Positions 48,034-53,141 of a stretch of 53,141 nucleotides of DNA are shown in pieces. The stretch is from a virus. The stretch covers positions 1 to 53,141 of IMG/VR virus record IMGVR_UViG_3300046692_000164; one strand, 5' to 3'. The position numbers were made by a program, and so were the translations under genes. Numbering within the stretch: the first letter of the stretch is position 1; every line of letters starts with the position of its first letter. Under the pieces are notes generated by a model. That model saw nothing but the letters and a program-made list of their open reading frames with translations, ran no database searches and was not told the origin of the DNA.

Positions 48034-48104
48034 GCTGCGATCCTCAAGGTGAGGTCTTAGCCTTCCAAGCTAATAAGCCCGGTTCGATTCCGGGTCGCCG
48101 CTCC
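48034..48104 (+). tRNA. tRNA-Gly(TCC)-like gene
   Basis: A cloverleaf can be drawn: acceptor GCTGCGA/TCGCCGC (one T-C mismatch), T8, D arm CCTC-AAGGT-GAGG with the GG pair, anticodon arm TTAGC-CTTCCAA-GCTAA with anticodon TCC, T arm CCCGG-TTCGATT-CCGGG, discriminator T and CC followed by G, not A. The D arm region is short by two bases and one extra base precedes the anticodon stem. It differs from the attP tRNA fragment except around the anticodon. It may be a working phage tRNA or a decaying one. Confidence 0.65.
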
Positions 48105-48193
48105 GAATCGGGAAACGCAGCGTGTTGCCGGCAAGAGGATCGCTGCGTAGGTGTCTTGCTCACCTACCCGACCAATTCAGTTTAGCGCCAGAG

Positions 48194-48236
48194 AGCCCGT
48201 CACCGGATTGTCACCCGGTCGGCGGGTTTTCTTTTT
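48194..48236 (+). terminator. Long-stem terminator before the secreted protein gene
   Basis: A 13-bp stem with one bulge (arms AGCCCGTCACCGG and CCGGTCGGCGGGTT) around an 8-nt loop is followed by TTTTCTTTTT. The loop and part of the stem resemble a tRNA-Asp anticodon arm, but no cloverleaf fits. The region between the tRNA and here (48105-48193) also holds a small perfect hairpin GTAGGTG/CACCTAC and no gene. Confidence 0.75.
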
Positions 48237-48258
48237 CAACCAGCAGAAAGGAAACAGC

Positions 48259-48570
48259 ATGCGTTTTGTTCGAAGTATCCTCTGCGCTGGCCTCGCCATG
48301 ATGGCGGTCGGCCTATGCGCAGCAATGCCGGCATCCGCCGCAGTCCCGATGGAGGCCCATGCGATCATCCAGCCGCTTGCGGCCAAGGAATACCCTGCGC
48401 CGGCCATCGCTATCGTCCAGGAAGATGTCGCCATGCTGCCAAGCGTGATGCCGGCGATCGAAGGCGATGGAGGCGACCGAAGTTCGATCTTCGCCAGCAT
48501 CCATTCTCTTGCCAGCACGTCCGCGCCCGCCAATACCTACCAGCATATCGACCCCGACATCGCTGGCTGA
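48259..48570 (+). CDS. Secreted protein, unknown
   Basis: 103 aa from the ATG at 48259 (AAAGGAAACAGC). A clear Sec signal peptide (MRFVRSILCAGLAMMAVGLC, cleavage after Ala-Ser-Ala near residue 27) leads to a short acidic mature part without Cys. It lies between two terminators as a single-gene unit, suggesting separate regulation. It may be a prophage-expressed envelope or periplasmic factor. Confidence 0.7.
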   Translation: MRFVRSILCAGLAMMAVGLCAAMPASAAVPMEAHAIIQPLAAKEYPAPAIAIVQEDVAMLPSVMPAIEGDGGDRSSIFASIHSLASTSAPANTYQHIDPDIAG

Positions 48571-48596
48571 CACCAATAGCTGAAAGACCATATCGA

Positions 48597-48626
48597 AGAG
48601 CTGGGCAAAGTCCCGGCTCTTTATTC
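48597..48626 (+). terminator. Probable terminator after secreted protein gene
   Basis: AGAGCTGGG pairs with CCCGGCTCT (one G-T pair) around a 6-nt loop, followed by TTATT. The gap up to 48773 further contains AT-rich TATAAC and TATAGT elements that could be -10 boxes of a promoter for the next gene, but no good -35 pair at standard spacing is visible. Confidence 0.65.
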
Positions 48627-48773
48627 CCGATGTTCATTTCTGCTTCCTCATTCGAGGGCGAAGAAATCAACACCCCTCCGCAGTTGTTATACCAAACGAC
48701 CGCTTTGCTATAACTCGGCCAAGCCAGATTATAGTTTCAGGCCGGGCGGTGAGTTTTCTATTTGGAGAGAGCC

Positions 48774-49226
48774 ATGCAAATGAACATCGCCAAAGATTGG
48801 TTCATGCGCCAAGCAGCTCTTGAAGGTGACCATGAAATTGGTGCCGGCACTCACGCTTGCAACTGCATTGGCCCGCAGAACGGCCAACCAGTCTGCCCGT
48901 GCGCGATGCGTTCTGTCACGATCGAGAATGGTCGCTACGTTGATCGCCGCGACCTAGGGCCAGCACCATCCGCGCTCGGCGGTTCCCGAGCTAAAAAAGG
49001 AGAAGCACCCATCTGCACTGCAAAGTTTAAACTGGTCAGCCGCGTCGAAAATCAGGCCGGCTTCACGCTGACGTTCGAGCCAGTCACATCCGGCAGCCCG
49101 GAGAACGATCAGTTCTTCAAGTACACCCCTTGGGGCAAGCTTGAGCTTGGAACGATCAATCCCGAAGCCGCGCGGGCCTTCAATGTCGGCGGCGAATATC
49201 TTCTGCCGTTCGTACCGGCCGCCTAA
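48774..49226 (+). CDS. Hypothetical protein with N-terminal Cys cluster
   Basis: 150 aa from the ATG at 48774 (GGAGAGAGCC). HACNCIGPQNGQPVCPCAMR near residue 28 suggests metal binding. The second half is beta-rich (FTLTFEPVTSGSPENDQFFK). A good terminator follows, so it is transcribed as a short unit. Function unknown. Confidence 0.68.
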   Translation: MQMNIAKDWFMRQAALEGDHEIGAGTHACNCIGPQNGQPVCPCAMRSVTIENGRYVDRRDLGPAPSALGGSRAKKGEAPICTAKFKLVSRVENQAGFTLTFEPVTSGSPENDQFFKYTPWGKLELGTINPEAARAFNVGGEYLLPFVPAA

Positions 49227-49232
49227 TCTTTC

Positions 49233-49266
49233 AGCCCGAACGGCATAACTGCTGGTCGGGCTTTTT
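49233..49266 (+). terminator. Rho-independent terminator
   Basis: AGCCCGA and TCGGGCT pair across a 16-nt loop, followed by TTTT. Ends the 48774-49226 unit. Confidence 0.75.
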
Positions 49267-49303
49267 GATTCCAGAGTGAAACTCAGATTGAAAGGCAAGA
49301 ACG

Positions 49304-49627
49304 ATGTCCAAGGATGAACAGCAGATTGAAGCCGAGATCCAGGCCAAGGGCTTGAACGCTCCGCGTCTGACGCCGGCGCTGATCGATGGCACTATCGTCT
49401 CCGAACAATATCACGTCTTCGCCGGCACGACGCTGACCGTCTGCGCGCTCACGCTTCGCAATGGCTACATCGTCACCGGCGAGAGCGCGGCTGCGTCGCC
49501 CGAGAACTTCAATCAGGAAATCGGTCGCAAGATCAGCCGCGAGAACGCCCGGGATAAGATCTGGGCGCTGGAAGGCTACCTGCTGCGCGAGCACCTCGCT
49601 CGAAACGTCAATGCAGTGGAGCAATAG
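49304..49627 (+). CDS. Phage Gp49-like family protein
   Basis: 107 aa. LTPALIDGTIVSEQYHVFAG and TLTVCALTLRNGYIVTGESA, then NFNQEIGRKISRENARDKIW, match the Gp49 (N4) / gene 66 (Sf6) family found near the ends of phage structural modules. Its function is not known. It is followed after three bases by a 45-aa gene. Confidence 0.87.
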   Translation: MSKDEQQIEAEIQAKGLNAPRLTPALIDGTIVSEQYHVFAGTTLTVCALTLRNGYIVTGESAAASPENFNQEIGRKISRENARDKIWALEGYLLREHLARNVNAVEQ

Positions 49628-49630
49628 CCC

Positions 49631-49768
49631 ATGCCTGACAAGCAACTCACCACCGCCAAGAAGAAGATCGAAGCGGCAAAGAAGGCCAAGCCGACAAACA
49701 AGCGGGAATGGCAGCGCGTTATCAACGCCGCGACCTCCGTCCTCAAGTCGGCCGGCATCAAGGTTTAA
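49631..49768 (+). CDS. 45-aa basic protein
   Basis: Short gene right after the Gp49-like stop, with 12 Lys residues (TTAKKKIEAAKKAKPTNKRE) and a C-terminal helix ending in SAGIKV. No separate ribosome binding site, so probably coupled to its neighbour. The next gene's start has AAGGAGATCACCAC overlapping this stop. Confidence 0.62.
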   Translation: MPDKQLTTAKKKIEAAKKAKPTNKREWQRVINAATSVLKSAGIKV

Positions 49769-49780
49769 GGAGATCACCAC

Positions 49781-50044
49781 ATGGCAGCCAACCCAATATC
49801 CCGCGCATCGGTCGAATGGATTGGCCCGGCGGCTAGCTCTTTCGATATCACGCCCCATGCGACGAACACCTTCACCGGGACGCGCAAGGTCATCTGCGCC
49901 GCTGGCGGCACGCTTGCTGTCCGGTTTGCCAATGATACGGCCGACCGTTCCCTGACCCTGCTGTCTGGCGTGGAATACAACATCTCGATCGTCGCTGTTC
50001 GCGCCACAGGCACGACGGCGACAGGCATCGTTGGCATGTACTAG
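49781..50044 (+). CDS. Spike-base-like small structural protein
   Basis: 87 aa, strong ribosome binding site (AAGGAGATC). Beta-rich sequence with RKVICAAGGTLAVRFANDTA and VEYNISIVAVRATGTTATGI. The VRATGTTAT ending is the usual ending of the small phage spike base proteins of Rhodobacter GTA type (Rcc01079-like). It may join the head or tail spike; position before terminase is unusual for a structural gene but the genome is circular. Confidence 0.72.
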   Translation: MAANPISRASVEWIGPAASSFDITPHATNTFTGTRKVICAAGGTLAVRFANDTADRSLTLLSGVEYNISIVAVRATGTTATGIVGMY

Positions 50045-50094
50045 CGACTTCTCCCCAAGCAACAAGCGAATAGCAATCACAAAGGAGCAGTAAA

Positions 50095-50487
50095 ATGGCT
50101 TATCACTCCCTCTATGGCCGCAAGCTCGGCATCGACGAAAACGGCGTTCTTCGCAGCCAGGGCGCGCTTGCAATCGACGAAGGCACGAAGACGGCAACCG
50201 CTGTCGCTGGCGCCGTCACGCTGTCCAAGCTCTCCGGCAAGATCACGACGGAAGCTCTGTCGACGGCAGCGGCAGCAACCTACACCCTGACGCTGACCAA
50301 TACGAAGCTGCTGGCTTCGGATTTGATCTTCGTCTCCGTTGCCAATGGCACCAACGCTGTTGGCACGCCAGCGGTAGCCACGGCCAAGTGCGCCGCTGGG
50401 TCGGCCAGCATCGTCATCCAGAACATCCATGCATCAGTGGCGCTTAGCGGCACGCTGATCATCAGCTTCACCGTCCAGAAGGCATAA
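50095..50487 (+). CDS. Beta-rich head decoration-like protein
   Basis: 130 aa, ribosome binding site AAAGGAGC. Low-complexity Ala/Thr/Ser beta sequence (LDEG-type start, TLTLTNTKLLASDLIFVSVA, SGTLIISFTVQKA). Resembles small phage fibre or decoration proteins by composition. Lies between the spike-base-like and terminase genes. Structural role is inferred. Confidence 0.7.
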   Translation: MAYHSLYGRKLGIDENGVLRSQGALAIDEGTKTATAVAGAVTLSKLSGKITTEALSTAAAATYTLTLTNTKLLASDLIFVSVANGTNAVGTPAVATAKCAAGSASIVIQNIHASVALSGTLIISFTVQKA

Positions 50488-50492
50488 CACGG

Positions 50493-50600
50493 ATGATAAC
50501 GATCATGAGCAGCACATTCGTTCTCCTCGCGCTGCTCATGCTCTCCTCATGCCAGACATACCAGCCGCCCGGCAATGACCTGTGGCTGACAGTTCACTGA
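50493..50600 (+). CDS. 35-aa lipoprotein
   Basis: Short gene after the decoration-like gene. The signal MSSTFVLLALLMLSSC (start at the second Met) ends in the lipobox Leu-Ser-Ser-Cys; QTYQPPGNDLW follows. Such tiny lipoproteins occur as conserved phage genes or as o-spanin-like proteins, but the Rz1 role is already filled at 23834. It may be an exclusion factor. It overlaps the open frame upstream of the terminase start. Confidence 0.6.
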   Translation: MITIMSSTFVLLALLMLSSCQTYQPPGNDLWLTVH

Positions 50601-50620
50601 AGCTTGGAGGCAACAAGCTT

Positions 50621-51271
50621 ATGTCACGCCAAAGCCATGACGCTTCTACCGAGGAGTGGGAGAACGAGCTTACCGCAAAGCAGCGTGCCTTCGTCAGGGA
50701 ATACCTGATCGATCTGAACGCGACGCAGGCCGCAATCAGGGCTGGATACAGCGCAAAGACGGCAGCATCTCAAGGCGAACGTTTGTTGAGAAATGTTGAA
50801 GTCCAGCGCGCCATATCAGCGGCGATGAAAATTCGAGCTGATCGGACCGATATTACCGCAGATCGCGTCATCAAAGAGCTCGCCAAGATCGGGTTCGCCG
50901 ACATTCGCAAGGCGATCAAGTGGCAAGGCACGCTGGTCACGGAAGAAGACAATCCTGATGGCGGCGACACGTTGGTCATCAAGAACGTCGTCACAAACAA
51001 CGTGATGTTGATCTCAAGCGATGACATCGATGACGAAACGGCGGGCGCAATCTCCGAGATCAGCCAGAATTCCAATGGCGGGATCAAGCTGAAGCTCCAC
51101 GACAAACGCGCTGCCCTGGTCGATCTCGGCAAGCATCTCGGCATCTTCACCGAAAAGGTCGAGGTAACCGGCAAGGATGGCGGCCCGATCAAAACGGAAT
51201 CCACATCCGACCGCGATCTGGCAAAGGCTGTAGCTCTTCTTCTCGCCAAGGGCATGAATGCAAACGGTTGA
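50621..51271 (+). CDS. Terminase small subunit
   Basis: 216 aa from the ATG at 50621 (GGAGG about 12 bases upstream; a GTG at 50582 is open but overlaps the lipoprotein gene). The N-terminal helix-turn-helix domain LTAKQRAFVREYLIDLNATQ, AAIRAGYSAKTAASQGERLL is the Terminase_2 signature, followed by ADRVIKELAKIGFADIRKAI. It binds the packaging site and hands DNA to the large subunit, whose start overlaps its end by 14 bp. Confidence 0.92.
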   Translation: MSRQSHDASTEEWENELTAKQRAFVREYLIDLNATQAAIRAGYSAKTAASQGERLLRNVEVQRAISAAMKIRADRTDITADRVIKELAKIGFADIRKAIKWQGTLVTEEDNPDGGDTLVIKNVVTNNVMLISSDDIDDETAGAISEISQNSNGGIKLKLHDKRAALVDLGKHLGIFTEKVEVTGKDGGPIKTESTSDRDLAKAVALLLAKGMNANG

Positions 51272-52841
51272 GCTAAGCCAGCTTGAGGCTGTTATTGCGA
51301 ACCTGACGGGCGAGCAGCGCAAGGAGCTTGAGGCTCTGGCTGCGGTGGAACTGGATAGGCCGTTCCTTCCGAACCCCGGCCCGCAGACGACAGCGATGCT
51401 CAGCGAGGCTGACATCCTGCTTTACGGCGGCCAGGCAGGCGGCGGCAAGACGGCATTGGAGATCGGTGCTTACTTCACCGGCCACTTCAATGGGCTGATC
51501 CTTCGCCGCGAAGCCGTCCAGCTCGACGGCCTGATAGAGTTCTGCAAGGAAGTCGGAGAGCCGCACTACGGTAAGTTCGTCGGCGGCAACGAGAACGTCT
51601 TCAAGCGCAATGACGGCGGCAGGCTGAAGTTCGCCGGGCTCAACCAGCCGGACGATTGGCGCAAGCACGCTGGCAACGCGAAGGACTATCTAGCCTTTGA
51701 CGAGGCAGGCGAGTTTCTAAAGGAGCAGGTATTTTCCCTGATCGGCTGGCTTCGTTCGACAAGGGAAGGGCAGCGATGCCGCGTTATCCTCGGGTCGAAC
51801 CCACCTCGAGGCGGTGACGGCGAATGGATGATCGTTGAGTTCGCCCCCTGGCTGGACCCGTCATTCCCGAACAAAGCCCTTCCCGGTGAACTTCGCTGGG
51901 CAATCGTTGTCGCAAGCGAAACGGAATGGGTCGACGGCCCCGGCATGTATGAGCGCAATGGTGAAGAATACGAGGCGATGTCTCGCACCTTCATCCCGGC
52001 CAGTCTGAACGACAATCCATATCTCAAGGACACAGGATACCGCGCCAAGCTTCAGTCATTGCCGGAGCCGCTTCGTTCGCAGCTCCTCTATGGTGACTTC
52101 AATGCTGGACGAGCCGATCACGAATGGCAGGTAATCCCGTCCGAATGGATCAGGCAGGCGCAGATCAGGTGGATTTCATCGCCGCCGATCAACACGCCAA
52201 TGACTGCTGTCGCGGCTGACGTTGCCCAAGGCGGATCAGACAAGACGCAGATCCAGGCGCGATACGATTTCTGGTACAGCCAGTTCAAGAGCTTCGATGG
52301 CAAGGACACACCAGACGGCCCTACCGTCGCGGCGGAGATTGTCAAGGTCATGCGCGACCGCTGCCGTGTCGTGGTCGACGCTGGCGGCGGCTATGGTGGC
52401 GATACGCTGACGCAGCTCGCCCATGCTGATGTCGATTGCTACGGCTTCAAGGGAAGCCAGATAGCATCGGGCGCAAGCCGAGACGGGATGTTCCGTTTCT
52501 ATAATCTGAGGGCGCAAGTCGTCTGGCAGTTCCGCGAGCAACTCGATCCTGAATACGGATCGAACGTTGCGTTGCCGCCAGATCCTGAACTCGCCGCGGA
52601 TCTTGCCGCATATCGCTACGAGGTCAAGCCGAACAAGAAGACCGGCGGCGACATTCTCGTTGGTCCAAAGGAAGAAATGCGGGAGCGGCTGGGTCGATCG
52701 CCTGACAAGGGTGACACGACCATCATGCTTTCCGCCTCTGGGCTTGGCGGCCTCAAGCGACCAAAGGCGGCTCAAGAGCGCCGTGATCATATTCGTCCCG
52801 TGGTCAATCTCGGGCATGCAAAGCACAAAGCAAGGAGATAG
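51258..52841 (+). CDS. Terminase large subunit
   Basis: 527 aa. ATPase domain: Walker A GQAGGGKT at residues 58-65, Walker B in YLAFDEAGEF near 150, and a coupling motif in VILGSNPPRGGDGEW. Nuclease domain: first Asp in AVAADVAQGGSDKT, second in VVVDAGGGYGGD and a later acidic site near residue 480. It pumps and cuts phage DNA at the portal. The start lies within the small subunit's last codons. The packaging mode (cos or headful) cannot be told from the sequence. Confidence 0.94.
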   Translation: MQTVELSQLEAVIANLTGEQRKELEALAAVELDRPFLPNPGPQTTAMLSEADILLYGGQAGGGKTALEIGAYFTGHFNGLILRREAVQLDGLIEFCKEVGEPHYGKFVGGNENVFKRNDGGRLKFAGLNQPDDWRKHAGNAKDYLAFDEAGEFLKEQVFSLIGWLRSTREGQRCRVILGSNPPRGGDGEWMIVEFAPWLDPSFPNKALPGELRWAIVVASETEWVDGPGMYERNGEEYEAMSRTFIPASLNDNPYLKDTGYRAKLQSLPEPLRSQLLYGDFNAGRADHEWQVIPSEWIRQAQIRWISSPPINTPMTAVAADVAQGGSDKTQIQARYDFWYSQFKSFDGKDTPDGPTVAAEIVKVMRDRCRVVVDAGGGYGGDTLTQLAHADVDCYGFKGSQIASGASRDGMFRFYNLRAQVVWQFREQLDPEYGSNVALPPDPELAADLAAYRYEVKPNKKTGGDILVGPKEEMRERLGRSPDKGDTTIMLSASGLGGLKRPKAAQERRDHIRPVVNLGHAKHKARR

Positions 52842-52843
52842 CC

Positions 52844-53068
52844 ATGGGCGGTCTATTCGGTGGCTCCACGCCAAAGCCTACGCCTGTCCAGCCTATGCCG
52901 GACACTGAAGACCCGGCGGTCAAGGAAGCTCAGAAGCGCGCAGCCGCAGCGGTTCAGCAGCGGTCCGGCCGCACGTCCACGGTTCTCACCACGCCGACCA
53001 CGCGCTCCACTGCGCCCAATGCGGGCACGACAGCGTATTCGAATAGCCTGCTCGGACAGTCCAACTGA
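52844..53068 (+). CDS. Small protein between terminase and portal
   Basis: 74 aa, start MGGLFGGSTPKPTPVQPMPD, then DPAVKEAQKRAAAAVQQRSG and a Ser/Thr-rich tail. Short proteins with MGGLFGG-type starts and a QQRSGR-TS element sit between terminase and portal in many podoviruses; role unknown. The stop is part of the TGATG start of the HNH-AP2 gene (53067, equal to base 54 on the circle). The first 54 bases of the window repeat its end. Confidence 0.82.
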   Translation: MGGLFGGSTPKPTPVQPMPDTEDPAVKEAQKRAAAAVQQRSGRTSTVLTTPTTRSTAPNAGTTAYSNSLLGQSN

Positions 53069-53141
53069 TGGTCAAGATCGGTCTAGCCCGGAAGAAGGGT
53101 GAAAGAAGCCCAAGGCCTGTGGCTATGGAAGGCGCGGTCGC
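53015..53141. repeat. Terminal direct repeat, right copy
   Basis: Exact second copy of bases 1-127. It contains the end of the small protein gene 52844-53068 and a second copy of the start of the HNH-AP2 gene at 53067, whose remainder is at 54-617. Annotate the gene only once. Confidence 0.95.

Noticed and set aside
48190-48240. Possible tRNA-Asp(GTC) anticodon arm (GGATTGTCAC) downstream of the tRNA-Gly-like gene
   Set aside because: No D arm, T arm or acceptor stem can be paired around it, whereas a 13-bp stem followed by a T run explains it well as a terminator.

Overview
The window is a complete genome of a temperate short-tailed (podovirus-type) phage of an alphaproteobacterium, most likely a Rhizobiales host (Rhizobium, Agrobacterium or a relative). 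Bases 1-127 recur exactly at 53015-53141, so the contig closes into a circle of 53,014 bp. The host inference rests on a GapR-like protein, an MmcB-like protein, DUF1515-, DUF6456- and DUF6074-like proteins, a Rhizobiales-style integrase, and an attP formed by the 3' half of a tRNA-Gly(TCC) gene.

Late, rightward half (48.2 kb through the circle joint to 24.6 kb): secreted and small accessory proteins, spike-base-like proteins, terminase small and large subunits, a small protein interrupted from the portal gene by an HNH-AP2 homing endonuclease, portal, scaffold, capsid, two tail-tube (TtpA/TtpB) proteins, three large internal virion proteins (the first with both a lytic transglycosylase and an M15-type peptidase domain), a beta-helix tail spike, then a lysis cassette (holin, SAR-type lysozyme, overlapping Rz/Rz1 spanins). 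Minus-strand insertions interrupt this half: an HNH gene broken by one TGA codon, two small membrane proteins, and a SAM methyltransferase.

Lysogeny region: attP (25264-25310) is flanked by a perfect 11-bp inverted repeat, next to a tyrosine integrase. The switch at 38.5-39.7 kb has an S24-type self-cleaving repressor facing a YdaS/Cro-like gene. A 17-bp operator motif occurs three times. Two copies sit in the same register inside the 17-nt spacers of the predicted leftward (PL) and rightward (PR) promoters.

The leftward early operon (38.5 down to 25.4 kb) is a chain of overlapping genes. It begins with a recombination module (ERF annealing protein, DnaQ-like exonuclease, YqaJ/lambda-type exonuclease, DUF1367-like protein). 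It continues through a block of small unknown genes that includes an Arr-like ADP-ribosyltransferase, two HNH proteins and a Mesh1-like HD hydrolase, and it ends with the integrase. The rightward early operon (39.5-47.9 kb) carries Cro, a GapR-like protein, an adenine-methylase-like protein, MmcB- and DUF1064-like nucleases, replication proteins, a stand-alone DnaA domain IV protein, and a DUF6456-like protein in the position of a late regulator. A terminator and a tRNA-Gly(TCC)-like gene follow it. All functions are read from sequence motifs by eye; no searches were run.
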